DNA of 64,000 nucleotides from Lachnospiraceae bacterium (GCA_030527645.1 JAUNAJ010000011.1:1-64000), one strand, 5' to 3'; positions 43,221-53,256 are shown, numbered from the stretch's first letter. Made by a program: numbers and translations. Notes: generated from the letters alone by a model not told the origin.

Positions 43221-44702
43221 TTAATAGAACGAGAGGACGGTGGTGCCGTTCCACTTTTCAGTGGAACGGTACCACCGTCCCCTCGTTCCACAGTATTCAG
43301 TCACAGTCGAATCAGGTTCCACCGGAGTCGGATCGTGATCCACCGGGGTGGGATCAGTATCTACCGGTTCCGGGGTTTCTACCGGAGTCGGATCGGGATC
43401 CACAGAAGGTGTATCCCCGCCGCCTGTATTTCCTCCGTCACTCGGAGTCACTGCTCCTCCTCCGTTGTTGTCATCATAGGTTGGAGCTACGTAATTCGAT
43501 CCGTCGGAATAGGTGGCGCTATAATTTCCGTCCGCATCCTGTACCACACTGATGGATTCCTGCGCAGAGGAAGCTGTCAGAGAATAAGTAATAGATGTTG
43601 GAGTACTTACTACACCGGAATCCCTATCCACGAGAACCGCATAGAAGGTGTGATTTCCCTCCAGCATATCCACCGGACCGGTATATCGTGCACTTTCGGA
43701 GGTCGGCATCGTATCGAAGGAGTACAGTGCATAGGTACCTCTCGGAACGATGACAGTGAATGCGTGGGTCTTGCCGTCATCCAGGGTGAATGCAGTTGCT
43801 CTCGGATAAACTACCGGTGCATCCACGGAGTCTGCCTCGATCACATACACAGCCTCTACGATATTGCTGGGAACGTTTTTCTCATTATAGGCAACGGCTC
43901 GAACGGTTATGGTTCCTCCGGTCAGTCCGATGGCCGAATCATAACGAAGACTCAGCAGGGTCGGGTCGGTGCCGTCCAGTGTATAGAAAACAGCATTGCC
44001 GTTTTCATCAGTAATCTCAAGATTCTGAGCATCCTCATAGGTACCTGCCTCCAGAGACAGAACCGGGACGTCTGTGATATATTCTGCAAACTTTTCAAGA
44101 ATACTCTCAGATGTACATTCATTCATCAGTGTACGGATGCTTGCTCCATCGCCCAGAGCCTCATACATTCCGATCAGCTTCCGATAGGCGCTTTCACTGT
44201 CAGGATCGTTATGGATTGCTTCCCGGTAAACGGAAGCAGCCATATCGGTTTTTCCCTGTGCGGCATAAATATCAGCCAGAAGGATCGTACCTGCAAGGTT
44301 GTCCGGATCCTTTTCCAGAGCCACGGTGATCAGCTCCAGGGAGGAGTCATATTCCCCGTTATTATAGGCATCCACGGCTTTTGTATAATTGCTGTTAAAT
44401 GCACTTTTCTTTGATGTATTCAAGAGGAAGGAAATACCGAAAAATGCCACGATGATCACAGCGGCTGCACCCACACTGATCAGAATGGTATTTCTTTTCT
44501 TAAGAGCTTTGTTTCTTTCCTCTTCCTCCAGCTCCATCAGAGCAATCCTCTCCCGCTCCTTTTCCTCAAGAAGCTTTCTCTGCTCATTGATGCTGGATTC
44601 TACCGTTTCAAAAACCGGAACCAGATGGATCTCCTCGCCGCAGCGGGGACAGAATAATTCGTCATCCGGAAGCTGTGCTCCGCAGTTTGAGCATTTTTTC
44701 AT
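43221..44702 (-). CDS. Zinc-ribbon, TPR and chitobiase-like domain protein
   Basis: I know of no named function. The 493-residue protein has a zinc ribbon with CSNC at 4-7 and CPRC at 18-21, then a charged coiled coil (about 38-70) and one membrane helix (about 72-95). TPR-like repeats follow (about 105-195), then CHB_HEX-type beta domains with [11 protein letters not shown]. Next is a DPTPVE-rich low-complexity stretch. The last 22 residues (GTRGRWYRS onward) are encoded by repeat copy D. The ATG overlaps the ftsK stop (ATGA), so it is made with FtsK. A membrane protein with an inside zinc ribbon and an outside TPR part is inferred. Confidence 0.75.
   Translation of the reverse strand: MKKCSNCGAQLPDDELFCPRCGEEIHLVPVFETVESSINEQRKLLEEKERERIALMELEEEERNKALKKRNTILISVGAAAVIIVAFFGISFLLNTSKKSAFNSNYTKAVDAYNNGEYDSSLELITVALEKDPDNLAGTILLADIYAAQGKTDMAASVYREAIHNDPDSESAYRKLIGMYEALGDGASIRTLMNECTSESILEKFAEYITDVPVLSLEAGTYEDAQNLEITDENGNAVFYTLDGTDPTLLSLRYDSAIGLTGGTITVRAVAYNEKNVPSNIVEAVYVIEADSVDAPVVYPRATAFTLDDGKTHAFTVIVPRGTYALYSFDTMPTSESARYTGPVDMLEGNHTFYAVLVDRDSGVVSTPTSITYSLTASSAQESISVVQDADGNYSATYSDGSNYVAPTYDDNNGGGAVTPSDGGNTGGGDTPSVDPDPTPVETPEPVDTDPTPVDHDPTPVEPDSTVTEYCGTRGRWYRSTEKWNGTTVLSFY
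43226..43289. repeat. 27-bp palindromic repeat, copy D, at gene 3' end
   Basis: Inverted units at 43226-43252 and 43263-43289 are separated by 10 bases. They encode the last 22 residues of the zinc-ribbon protein, and the stop codon (43221-43223) lies just outside. Confidence 0.88.
43316..43404. repeat. Degenerate tandem repeat coding DPTPVE-type units
   Basis: Repeated ACCGGAGTCGGATC-like blocks encode a Pro/Asp/Thr-rich spacer ([22 protein letters not shown]) before repeat copy D. Confidence 0.7.
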
Positions 44703-47677
44703 AATCGGCCTTCCTCCAAATAATTTTCAAATTGTTCTTTTGATAACAGTACCTTCCGGGGCTTTGTGCCTTCCTCGGCACCGACTACGCCCGCGTCACA
44801 CAGCTGATCCATGATCCTTGCTGCACGGTTGAATCCAATCTTAAACTGCCTCTGCAGCATTCCGATGGATGCTTTTTCTTTATCAACGATCAGCTTAGCT
44901 GCATCAATAAACAGCTCATCCTGATCGGAGCCTCCCCCTGCCTTTGCAGTACCGCCTGAGGAGGAACTGTTGATCTTCGCCTCAATAGAAGCGTCGTAGG
45001 TAACTTCACCATGCTGTTCGGTCAGATATTTTACTACGCTGGCGATCTCTTCATCAGAGATATAGCCGCCCTGCACACGGGCCGGCTGTGTATAGCCGGA
45101 TGGATAAAACAGCATGTCGCCGTGTCCCAGAAGCTTCTCTGCTCCGTTCATATCCAGAATTGTTCTGGAATCCACGCCGGAGGCAACGGAAAGTGCAATA
45201 CGCGAGGGCATGTTTGCCTTGATCAGTCCTGTTACTACGTTCACAGACGGTCTCTGCGTTGCAATGATCAGATGAATGCCTGCCGCACGGGCAAGCTGTG
45301 CCAGACGGCAGATGGCGTCCTCTACTTCACCGGGAGCGACCATCATAAGATCCGCAAGCTCATCCACCACAATAACGATCTGGGGCATTTTCTTCGGTTT
45401 CTGCTCTTCCGGAACATCCGTAAGAGAATCCACTTTGGCATTATAGCCGGCAACATCCCGGACCCCGTATTCTGCAAATTTGTTGTAACGATCTGACATC
45501 TCGGCAACTGCCCAGTTCAGGGCACCTGCAGCCTTCTTCGGATCTGTTACGACCGGAATACTCAGGTGCGGGATTCCGTTATAAACAGACAGCTCCACTA
45601 CCTTAGGATCGATCATCAGAAGCTTTACCTCATCGGGAGATGCCTTGTAAAGGATACTCATGATCAATGTATTAATGCAGACAGACTTACCGGAGCCGGT
45701 GGCACCTGCGATCAGCAGATGAGGCATCCGGGCAATATCCGTTACCACTGTTTTTCCCGCAATATCCTTTCCTACAGCAAAGGCAATGCGGGACGGATGG
45801 TTCACAAACTCCGGACTCTCCAGAAGATCTCGAAGAAGTACAGGAGCGGTATTTTTATTCGGAACCTCAATACCCACGGCAGCCTTGCCCGGGATCGGGG
45901 CCTCAATTCGTATATTGGAAGCAGCCAGATTCAGCTTGATGTCATCAGCCAGATTTACGATCTTGCTGACCTTCACACCCTGCTCCGGCTTCACCTCATA
46001 GCGTGTAACAGAGGGGCCGCAGCTGACATCCACCACATGTGCGTTGACTCCGAAATCCTGCAGGACCTTCTCCAGATTTCCTGCAGTTTCCTTCAGATAT
46101 TTGGTAGAATCCCCTCTTGGAATTCCTGTTCCTTTTTTGAGAATCTCCAGAGGCGGCAGCTGATAGGGAATAGCCTTGATCTGCTCTTCCTTTTCCTGCA
46201 TCTCCTCACTGATGCTCTCCACGCCCTCTGCGATCTCAGCTGCAGAGGATCGGGGATTTTTCTTCCGCTGTCTTCCTGTATCTTCATTCGCAGAAGCCGT
46301 TTCTTCGACATGATCTGCAGTTGCCTCCATTGCCGCAGCACCTTCGCTGCCGTTTATTGTTAATGCTTCGAGGCTGCCGGTTCCGGAAGAGTCAGCGGTA
46401 TCCATTCTGCTGCTGAATATCCCTTTGCTCTTCTTTCTTTTATTCTTTTCTGCAGCTGAATTCTGTGCAGCCTCCTCTGCAGGGTCAAACAGGTCGTAGA
46501 GATCCTGGGAATCCATTTCAAGAGTATCATTATTTTTATGAGACTGCTCTTCCTTTTCTCTTCGATCCAGCGAATACAGAAAACTGTCGCTGAAGGACTG
46601 CTGCTCGCCAATCGTATAACCAAAATCAGAGGTCTGCTCTCTTCGCTGGCGGTCTGTTCGAGAGGAATACCGTGAATTTCGTGCAGAACCTCGCAAAGAC
46701 AGGATCTCCTCGTCCTCAAGATCCGGATCGTCTTCTATATCCTCCTCATCATCGTATCCATCGTACTCGTCAAACTCCTCCTCATCATACGGAAGAAAGT
46801 CTTTACGGCGAAGGGAACGTTCTCTCATTGCCTGCAGACGTTCTCTTGCGAGAATTCCCCGCTCGGCAGCATTACTGATCAAAGGACGCTGTGTTGCAAA
46901 GCAGAGCGTAATGATCATTCCGAATACTGAGATCACATAACAGCCGTATTTTCCAAAGGCCTTTCCAATGAGGAATACAACAATTCCGCCAAACAATCCG
47001 CCGCCGCTCCTGTCAAAGGAGCTGCTGCTGTAATAACTCTTCAGAGAATCCGATGAGCTGTATCCCTTTGTCAGCATGTGGATGAATGCACAGACAAACA
47101 TAAAGAACAGGATATAGCATAAAAATTTTCCGCCCCTCCTTGCGTGTCCTCTGTTCGCAATGAAAAATGCAGTCAGAAGGAACAGGATCACCGGAAATAC
47201 ATACGCCATCAGACCGAACAGTCCGAAAAAGAAGGATGCAAAAAGCTTTCCGGCCGCTCCTCCGATCCCGAAATTGCTCATTACAAGCAGCACACTGAAC
47301 AGCAAAGCTGCCGTCATGATAATATCTGTCTGTACCTTTGGATTCATCGGCTCCTGCACCGCAGTGCTTTTCCGCCCGGAGGAGGCAGCGTTCGTCTTCC
47401 TTCGGGTTGATGCTGCAGTACCTGCAGATTTTCTCCCTGTGCCTTTTCCTGCTGACGCTCTTCTCCCGCTTCCGGATGCTGTTCCTGAATAGGAACGGGT
47501 TGATGAATGTTTTGCAGATGCACTTTTCGTGCTGCCGGAACGGCTCCCGGAGGAAACTGTTTTACGCTTCCTCTGTGCAGAAGATGCCGCGGCTTTTTTT
47601 GTAGTTTTTGGTTTGCTTTTCTGAGTTGGTTTTCTGGAAGCATTTCTTACAGAAGAAGATGTTCCTTTATGTGCCAT
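44699..47677 (-). CDS. ftsK: FtsK/SpoIIIE-type DNA translocase
   Basis: FtsK/SpoIIIE pumps chromosomal DNA through the closing septum. The 992-residue protein has a basic Ser/Lys/Arg-rich N-terminus (about 1-110), about four or five membrane helices (110-260) and an acidic linker. The motor domain has [12 protein letters not shown] near residue 660, [16 protein letters not shown] and [19 protein letters not shown]-terminal winged-helix gamma domain ([20 protein letters not shown]) follows. GAAGGAGAG precedes the ATG. It lies between uppP and the zinc-ribbon gene. Confidence 0.95.
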   Translation of the reverse strand: MAHKGTSSSVRNASRKPTQKSKPKTTKKAAASSAQRKRKTVSSGSRSGSTKSASAKHSSTRSYSGTASGSGRRASAGKGTGRKSAGTAASTRRKTNAASSGRKSTAVQEPMNPKVQTDIIMTAALLFSVLLVMSNFGIGGAAGKLFASFFFGLFGLMAYVFPVILFLLTAFFIANRGHARRGGKFLCYILFFMFVCAFIHMLTKGYSSSDSLKSYYSSSSFDRSGGGLFGGIVVFLIGKAFGKYGCYVISVFGMIITLCFATQRPLISNAAERGILARERLQAMRERSLRRKDFLPYDEEEFDEYDGYDDEEDIEDDPDLEDEEILSLRGSARNSRYSSRTDRQRREQTSDFGYTIGEQQSFSDSFLYSLDRREKEEQSHKNNDTLEMDSQDLYDLFDPAEEAAQNSAAEKNKRKKSKGIFSSRMDTADSSGTGSLEALTINGSEGAAAMEATADHVEETASANEDTGRQRKKNPRSSAAEIAEGVESISEEMQEKEEQIKAIPYQLPPLEILKKGTGIPRGDSTKYLKETAGNLEKVLQDFGVNAHVVDVSCGPSVTRYEVKPEQGVKVSKIVNLADDIKLNLAASNIRIEAPIPGKAAVGIEVPNKNTAPVLLRDLLESPEFVNHPSRIAFAVGKDIAGKTVVTDIARMPHLLIAGATGSGKSVCINTLIMSILYKASPDEVKLLMIDPKVVELSVYNGIPHLSIPVVTDPKKAAGALNWAVAEMSDRYNKFAEYGVRDVAGYNAKVDSLTDVPEEQKPKKMPQIVIVVDELADLMMVAPGEVEDAICRLAQLARAAGIHLIIATQRPSVNVVTGLIKANMPSRIALSVASGVDSRTILDMNGAEKLLGHGDMLFYPSGYTQPARVQGGYISDEEIASVVKYLTEQHGEVTYDASIEAKINSSSSGGTAKAGGGSDQDELFIDAAKLIVDKEKASIGMLQRQFKIGFNRAARIMDQLCDAGVVGAEEGTKPRKVLLSKEQFENYLEEGRL

Positions 47678-47692
47678 TCTAATCTCTCCTTC

Positions 47693-47708
47693 ATCCGTTA
47701 TAACGGAT
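47693..47708. promoter_or_regulatory. 16-bp perfect palindrome before ftsK
   Basis: ATCCGTTATAACGGAT is self-complementary and lies just upstream of the ftsK ribosome binding site. It is a candidate operator or mRNA hairpin; no regulator is known to me. Confidence 0.4.
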
Positions 47709-47756
47709 TAAATCTCCCTGCATTCGGATTCCGCCTGCCGGATTGCAGTGCGGGCT

Positions 47757-48626
47757 TTATGCCAGATACAGGATGACGGACAGGATGCCCATACATATGC
47801 TGTAGCCGGCGAACAGTCTGCAGGAACGAATGGTGATATGTTTTCTGACAGTTCCGATGAGAAGAAGTACAATAACAGCTGATACCGCCATTCCTGCTAA
47901 ACAGGGCAGTAATTGAAAACTTCCTCCCTCTGCAGTCACAGAACCTGCTTCAAACACAGATCCTCCGAGCAGTACAGGAATCGTCATGATATAAGCATAT
48001 TTAATAATGAATTTTCGGGTCAGTCCGCAAAGATATCCTGCTGCGATACCCATGCCAAGCATGGAAATGCCGGGAACTGCAGAAAAACCCACAAACAGTC
48101 CTATCACCAATGCATCCGAAATCTTTGTATCCTTTGGTCCCTTCAGAGAACTGGGCGTAAAGGAACAGACGATCAGAAGCAGTGCAGTAAACAGAAAGCC
48201 CATGCCGTTCAGCAGAAGACTTCCAGACAAGGCGTTGCACATCGGCCGCAGGATCAATGCAGTTACGAACGCCGTTCCTAAAGAAACAAGCATCAGAACT
48301 GTAAATTTTGAATAATTGGAATTGATTACTTTTTTATACCGAACATTCTCCGGATCATGAAAGGTCTTTCTCCATTCCACCGCATTCTCCAGCAGCTGGC
48401 GAAAAATTCCGAAAAAAGCAAAAAGCATGCGGATAATGTCATTTTTAAACGCATAAAACACACCCAGAACTGTTCCCAGGTGCAGAAAAATGAGAATCAT
48501 ATATGAAACGCTGTCCTGGATCCCCAGTATCCTGCTCAGCAGATTCAGATGTCCCGAACTGCTTACAGGCACAATACCTGTGATACCCTGTACCAGACCC
48601 AGCAAAATAGCCTGCCATACAGCCAT
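47757..48626 (-). CDS. Divergent UppP/BacA-family membrane protein
   Basis: The 289-residue polytopic protein clearly belongs to the UppP (BacA) undecaprenyl-pyrophosphate phosphatase family, with GLVQGITGIVPVSSSGHLN at the N-terminus and about eight membrane segments. Two hallmark motifs are altered. The (E/Q)xxxE motif reads Q13-GIT-G17, losing the second Glu, and the PGxSRSG motif near residues 184-190 reads PGISMLGM, losing the Arg. His26 is kept. It may be catalytically impaired or act on another lipid phosphate. AAGGGG precedes the ATG, and ftsK follows after 79 bases. Confidence 0.8.
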   Translation of the reverse strand: MAVWQAILLGLVQGITGIVPVSSSGHLNLLSRILGIQDSVSYMILIFLHLGTVLGVFYAFKNDIIRMLFAFFGIFRQLLENAVEWRKTFHDPENVRYKKVINSNYSKFTVLMLVSLGTAFVTALILRPMCNALSGSLLLNGMGFLFTALLLIVCSFTPSSLKGPKDTKISDALVIGLFVGFSAVPGISMLGMGIAAGYLCGLTRKFIIKYAYIMTIPVLLGGSVFEAGSVTAEGGSFQLLPCLAGMAVSAVIVLLLIGTVRKHITIRSCRLFAGYSICMGILSVILYLA

Positions 48627-48757
48627 GCTGTGTTACCCCTTAAAATTAAAAAAATATTACTCAATTTGTTATTCTAGCATAACGATAGAGAAAAAACAAC
48701 GACCTCTCGATGGAAAAAAAGAAAGGATTTCCCCTGGACAGTAACGTGACAGAATCC

Positions 48758-48789
48758 AAAAAGGAACAGTGCTGCAGCAGCACTGTTCC
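48758..48789 (-). terminator. Terminator after yebC
   Basis: GGAACAGTGCTG and CAGCACTGTTCC are perfect 12-base arms around a 3-base loop. On the minus strand they are followed by TTTTTGG. Confidence 0.88.
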
Positions 48790-48810
48790 CATAGAATGCA
48801 TGAGTGGATA

Positions 48811-49539
48811 TTATTCGTCAAGATTGGTGTAAACGTTCTGAACATCATCAGATTCATCCAGAAGATCCAGTGTTCTCTGCAGATTCTTCATGGCTGTCTC
48901 ATCGGTGAGCTCTACGTAGGTCTGCGGAATCATTGTAACGTCAGCCTCTGCCATTGGAATTCCCTCTTTTTCCAATGCCTCGCGTACAGCGGAGAAATCA
49001 TCCGGATCGGTGACGATCTCAAAGCAGTCCTCCTCCTCAGAGAAATCCTCTGCTCCTGCGTCCAGAGCGATCATCATCAGATCGTCTGCTTCCATCTCGC
49101 ACTCTTCTTTATCAACAATGATCTGTCCCTTTTTGTCGAACATAAAGGATACACAGCCGGGAGTACCGACATTGCCCTGTCCCTTTGTAAATGCACTACG
49201 CACATCGGCAGCGGTTCTGTTTTTGTTGTCTGTAAGAGTCTCGACAATAATTGCGATACCATTCGGGCCATAGCCTTCATAGGTGATTCTCTCATAGTTA
49301 TCGGCATTGGCATCGCCTGCAGCCTTTTTGATACCTCGCTCAATGGTGTCATTGGGCATGTTGTTTGCTTTTGCCTTTGCGATCACATCGCGAAGCTTGC
49401 TGTTATTATTCGGATCCGGACCGCCTTCTTTTACTGCGATCACGATCTCTCGGCCGATGATGGTAAAGATTTTACCCTTTTTGGCATCATTTTTCTCTTT
49501 TTTATGTTTGATATTGGCAAATTTTGAATGTCCTGACAT
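48811..49539 (-). CDS. yebC: YebC/PmpR-family protein
   Basis: YebC-family proteins are cytoplasmic; older work describes DNA-binding regulators, and recent work links family members to translation of difficult sequences. The 242-residue product has the family opening [20 protein letters not shown], the [21 protein letters not shown] block and [19 protein letters not shown]. Length is standard. GGAAGG precedes the ATG. It is a single-gene unit ended by a strong terminator. Confidence 0.95.
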   Translation of the reverse strand: MSGHSKFANIKHKKEKNDAKKGKIFTIIGREIVIAVKEGGPDPNNNSKLRDVIAKAKANNMPNDTIERGIKKAAGDANADNYERITYEGYGPNGIAIIVETLTDNKNRTAADVRSAFTKGQGNVGTPGCVSFMFDKKGQIIVDKEECEMEADDLMMIALDAGAEDFSEEEDCFEIVTDPDDFSAVREALEKEGIPMAEADVTMIPQTYVELTDETAMKNLQRTLDLLDESDDVQNVYTNLDE

Positions 49540-49670
49540 ACTGTATGTCCTTCCTTCCGTTAATATTAGATTACAGCATTTCTTCTATACTAAGTCAGTT
49601 ACTGTAAATAAACTATGGCTTAAACATCAAAAATATAGCATTCTTTCCCGAGTTCGTCAAGACTAGGAAA

Positions 49671-49697
49671 GGTTCCTCGCTTCCGAAGCCCGTGAAC
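49671..49697. repeat. Second repeat family, copy f (weak)
   Basis: GGTTCCTCGCTTCCGAAG followed by CCCGTGAAC resembles the GGTTCCCCGTGAAC consensus with an insertion. It lies just beyond the nnrE/D stop. Confidence 0.4.
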
Positions 49698-49708
49698 TGA
49701 ATTTTTTT

Positions 49709-51226
49709 TCATATGATTTCCGGAATCTCCCTCAGCAGATCTCCTGCAATGGCACCTCTTCTGGATCTGGATTCCGCTGCCCGCTCACCAGACAGGGCAT
49801 GAACCAGAACGGCAAGTGCGGGAGCCTCGGGAAGCTGCGCAGCCTGCGTAAACAGACATCCCATGATCCCGGCCAGCACATCCCCGCTTCCTGCTGTTGC
49901 CAGTGCACTGTTTCCTCGTGTATTTAAGAAGCAGCTTCCGTCCGGCAGTGCAATGATGGTTCTGGCATCCTTCAGAACAAGAACGACCTGATTCTGTACA
50001 GCATAGGCAGATGCCGGCTGAACCGGATCCTCCTTTAAATCAGTGATACTGTGTATACACAGACGGCTCATCTCACCCATATGCGGGGTAAACACAGCCG
50101 GAAACCGGATCTGCTTCATTAGTGTTGGACTTTCTGACAGAAGATTCAATGCGTCGGCATCAAAAACCACAGGTTTTTTGCCGTTTCTTCTGTTCCAGTC
50201 CAGCACTACCATCAGAATGTCCATAGCAGTGCTTCCGGTTCCCAGGCCGGGCCCGATGACAATGCCGTCTGCCCAGCACAGATCATCCAGAAGACGCAGT
50301 CCGTCAGTCATGGGATTCCAATCATCCTCACGGTAGGTTGAGATCAGTGCTTCGGGAAGCCGGGAAGCCAGCGGTCCCCGATTCGTTTCCTCTGTATAGA
50401 CCTTGACCATGCCTGCTCCCGCACGCATGGCAGCTTCGGCACAGAGAGCAGCTGCACCAAACATCTGCTTCGAGCCTCCGATCACAAGAATCTTTCCGAA
50501 GCTTCCCTTATTACCGGATTCATCCCTGACGGGAAGCAGGGACAGATCTGCTTCCTCACATTCCAGAAGCAGTGATCCCTCCTGCAGCTCTGTCCGGATC
50601 GGAATACCGATCTCCTTCACCCGGACCTCACCTGCATAAGCGGCACCGGGATACAGCAGCAGACCTCTCTTTGCGGCAGCAAATGTCACCGTAAGATCTG
50701 CCTGAACGGCACAGCCCATCACCTCTCCTGTATCTGTATGAATGCCCGAGGGGATATCCACAGCAATGGTCGGTGCTTTCGCTTCATTCATGAGGCGGAT
50801 CGCATCCGCATAGACTCCCTGTACTTCCCTTGTAAGACCGATTCCGAACAGCGCATCGATCAGAAGAGTTGCATGGGAAACAGAGGACCTGGACAGCTCT
50901 GTTTCCATAGGGATTCCCCTGTTCCTTGCAGCCACGATCTGCTGCACCATAGCCTCCGAGTATTTCTGTGCCGGGCCGACCAGTACCAAAGTCGCGTCAT
51001 AGCCGTAGTCCTTCAGGATTCTTCCGATTGCCGCACCATCTCCTGCATTATTTCCTGTTCCGCAGAATATGACGACTCGTTTCAGATCAAACTCCTGTTT
51101 TCTGTGCATCAGCTCATGCACCACGGATAAAGCGGCACGCTCCATCAATACAAGAGACGGCACCCCCTGCAGGATGGCCCGCTGATCTGCTGCCTTCATC
51201 TGCGCAGCTGTAAGTATAGTTTTCAT
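49709..51226 (-). CDS. Bifunctional NAD(P)HX epimerase/dehydratase
   Basis: This enzyme repairs hydrated NAD(P)H. The N-terminal domain (about 1-215; VVIFCGTGNNAGDGAAIGR) epimerises NAD(P)HX. The C-terminal ribokinase-like domain (about 230-505; KILVIGGSKQMFGAAALCA, PVVFDADALNLLSE and GNSALATAGSGDVLAG) dehydrates it with ADP. The 505-residue length is standard for the fused form (nnrE plus nnrD). It starts about 150 bases after the rex stop, beyond a terminator. The internal promoter was not identified. Confidence 0.95.
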   Translation of the reverse strand: MKTILTAAQMKAADQRAILQGVPSLVLMERAALSVVHELMHRKQEFDLKRVVIFCGTGNNAGDGAAIGRILKDYGYDATLVLVGPAQKYSEAMVQQIVAARNRGIPMETELSRSSVSHATLLIDALFGIGLTREVQGVYADAIRLMNEAKAPTIAVDIPSGIHTDTGEVMGCAVQADLTVTFAAAKRGLLLYPGAAYAGEVRVKEIGIPIRTELQEGSLLLECEEADLSLLPVRDESGNKGSFGKILVIGGSKQMFGAAALCAEAAMRAGAGMVKVYTEETNRGPLASRLPEALISTYREDDWNPMTDGLRLLDDLCWADGIVIGPGLGTGSTAMDILMVVLDWNRRNGKKPVVFDADALNLLSESPTLMKQIRFPAVFTPHMGEMSRLCIHSITDLKEDPVQPASAYAVQNQVVLVLKDARTIIALPDGSCFLNTRGNSALATAGSGDVLAGIMGCLFTQAAQLPEAPALAVLVHALSGERAAESRSRRGAIAGDLLREIPEII

Positions 51227-51280
51227 CGTTCCCTCCCTTAAGTATCAGGAATATTTTCTGACAGAGATAATCTATTGCAA

Positions 51281-51367
51281 AGAAAAAGAAAACCTGCCGG
51301 AGCTGTTTGGCTCGAATGGCTTCCGGTTATCCGGCCGCTCGACAGGATACAGCTTTTGGCAGGTTTT
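51281..51367 (-). terminator. Terminator after gldA-rex
   Basis: AAAACCTGCC and GGCAGGTTTT form the base of a long stem with AGCTGT/ACAGCT inside and a folded loop. On the minus strand they are followed by CTTTTTCTTT. Confidence 0.75.
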
Positions 51368-51377
51368 CTATTCTAAA

Positions 51378-52013
51378 TTAAATGTGCTTCTGTTCCAGAT
51401 TATAGGACAGCTGCATCAGGCTCTCAGACAGATGTACATTTTCAACGACCACCCCATCCGGAAGATGAAGATCCAGGTCTGTATGAGCAAAATTCCAGAT
51501 TCCCTTGATGCCGTTGTCTGCAAGAACATTTGCCATCTCGGCAGCATACTGCTTCGGCAGAGTCAGTGCCGCAACATCTACTGCATGATTTTTCAGAAAC
51601 TCAGGAAGCTCCTCGGTCATATATACGGGAATTCCCCGGATGACCGATCCCTGGAATTTCGGATTGTTATCAAACATTGCGATCGTCTTGAAACCGTTTT
51701 TGTCAAAATTATAATTCGCAAGAGCCTGACCAAGATTACCGGCACCGATGATGATCATATAGTGCATACGATCCAGACCAAGGATCTTGCCGATCTCTTC
51801 ATAAAGATTTTTTACATTATAGCCATAGCCCTGCTGGCCAAAGCCGCCGAAATTATTGAGATCCTGCCGGATCTGTGATGCTGTAACCTGCATCTGCTCA
51901 CTGAGATCACCTGAGGAGATCCGCTCTACTCCCTGATTCATCAGGTCACCCAGATACCGATAGTATCGCGGCAGACGACGTATTACTGCTTTAGAAATTT
52001 CTTTTCCGCTCAT
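51378..52013 (-). CDS. rex: Redox-sensing repressor Rex
   Basis: Rex binds operators when NAD exceeds NADH and releases DNA when NADH rises. The 211-residue protein has an N-terminal winged helix (RRLPRYYRYLGDLMNQGVER, then ASQIRQDLNNFGGFGQQGYG) and a Rossmann domain with IIGAGNLGQALANY. It lies 20 bases after gldA, so the two are co-transcribed. A Rex-like operator overlaps the gldA start site, which suggests autoregulation. Confidence 0.95.
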   Translation of the reverse strand: MSGKEISKAVIRRLPRYYRYLGDLMNQGVERISSGDLSEQMQVTASQIRQDLNNFGGFGQQGYGYNVKNLYEEIGKILGLDRMHYMIIIGAGNLGQALANYNFDKNGFKTIAMFDNNPKFQGSVIRGIPVYMTEELPEFLKNHAVDVAALTLPKQYAAEMANVLADNGIKGIWNFAHTDLDLHLPDGVVVENVHLSESLMQLSYNLEQKHI

Positions 52014-52032
52014 TTTCTAATGCCTCACTATT

Positions 52033-53112
52033 TTATTTATTTAACTCGTCAACCTTCAGAATCGCAGCTGTCACATCCTCCTCGGAAACCGGGAATGGCA
52101 TGTTTTTGGTGGACTGAGTTTTGACACAGGCCGCAGCAGCCACTGCCCTGATCTCATCCTCTATTACCTCTGTAATACCGAGATCAGCAAGCTTTACAGG
52201 CAGTCCTACTTCTCTGAAGAAGGCAGTCACCTTCTCAAATTCCTCCATGGAGTTTTCAAGCACCAGCTGGCAAAGGGTTCCGTATGCAACCTTTTCACCA
52301 TGGAGTGCTCCGTGGGCCTGAGGAACCTGAGCAAATCCATCGTTGATCGCATGGGCAGCCGCCAGTCCGCAGGACTCAAAGCCTACTCCGGACAGGAGGA
52401 TGTCGGCCTCTGCCACCGCCTCCACTGCCGGGGAATTCGTCTGATTCTTCACATCCTGATAGGCCTGTACGCCGCTTTCCATCAGAATATCGTAGGAAAG
52501 GGCTGCCATTGCATAAGCAGTTCTGGGCATTACACCGCGGCAGAAATTTCGTGCTCCGGAAGCCTTGCAGGCTCTTGCCTCGAAATAGGTTGCCATGGCA
52601 TCACCCATTCCGGCAACAAACAGACGTACCGGTGAGGCAGCAATGATATCGGTATCTACAATAACAATGTCAGGATTGCGCTTTCCGTATACAACCTTGC
52701 AAACAACGCCCTGGTCGTTGTAGCATACAGAAAGTCCGCTGCAGGGAGCATCGTTGGATGCAATTGTTGGACAGATGATCACAGGAACATCCATATAGGT
52801 TGCCACTGCCTTGCCTGTATCAATGGCTTTTCCGCCTCCCACTGCAACCACTGCATCGCAGCCGGCTTCTTTTCCGATCTCCGTAACACGGTTGATCTCC
52901 TCTAACGAGCACTCTCCGTTGAAAATCTCAAATCTGCAGGTATAGCCGGCATCCGTCAGAGATGCTGTCAGCAGCTCACCCAGCTCCTCGTGATTTCTTT
53001 TACTGAGAAGCACCAGAAAGTTTGTGCCCATCTTCTTCACATGTGTACCGAGATTTTTCAGTTCTCCTGCACCCTGAATATATTTTCCGGGGGTTTTCAT
53101 AATATTCGCCAT
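52033..53112 (-). CDS. gldA: Glycerol dehydrogenase
   Basis: GldA is a zinc-dependent iron-family dehydrogenase that interconverts glycerol and dihydroxyacetone with NAD. The 359-residue protein has AVGGGKAIDTGKAVA, TIASNDAPCSGLSV, and metal ligands in GMGDAMATYFEA, GLAAAHAINDG and HGALHGEKVAYG. GAAGGAG precedes the ATG. It is the first gene of the gldA-rex unit, so its expression probably follows the NADH/NAD ratio. Confidence 0.92.
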   Translation of the reverse strand: MANIMKTPGKYIQGAGELKNLGTHVKKMGTNFLVLLSKRNHEELGELLTASLTDAGYTCRFEIFNGECSLEEINRVTEIGKEAGCDAVVAVGGGKAIDTGKAVATYMDVPVIICPTIASNDAPCSGLSVCYNDQGVVCKVVYGKRNPDIVIVDTDIIAASPVRLFVAGMGDAMATYFEARACKASGARNFCRGVMPRTAYAMAALSYDILMESGVQAYQDVKNQTNSPAVEAVAEADILLSGVGFESCGLAAAHAINDGFAQVPQAHGALHGEKVAYGTLCQLVLENSMEEFEKVTAFFREVGLPVKLADLGITEVIEDEIRAVAAAACVKTQSTKNMPFPVSEEDVTAAILKVDELNK

Positions 53113-53201
53113 ATTCTTAATCTCCTTCGTTTAATTAGCAGCAATTCAGACCCATAGGAAATCTTCGTAAAATGGTGTCGAACGCCTGAACCTGTCACGC
53201 A

Positions 53202-53219
53202 TTGTGAAATAATTCCCAA
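53202..53219. promoter_or_regulatory. Rex operator candidate
   Basis: The 18-base TTGTGAAATAATTCCCAA is an imperfect inverted repeat of the Rex type (TTGTGA...TCACAA), with a weaker right half. It starts 8 bases downstream of the -10 box, over the expected transcription start. Confidence 0.6.
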
Positions 53220-53227
53220 TCAAATAC

Positions 53228-53256
53228 AGTATACCTGATTGATAATAAAAAAACAA
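53228..53256 (-). promoter_or_regulatory. gldA-rex promoter
   Basis: The minus strand shows TTGTTT (53251-53256) and TATACT (53228-53233), 17 bases apart. Confidence 0.65.

Noticed and set aside
48763-48789. GGAACAGTGCTG palindrome as another 27-bp repeat copy
   Set aside because: It is also 27 bases long but lacks the GGGACGGT/ACCGTCC core; the T tract marks it as the yebC terminator.
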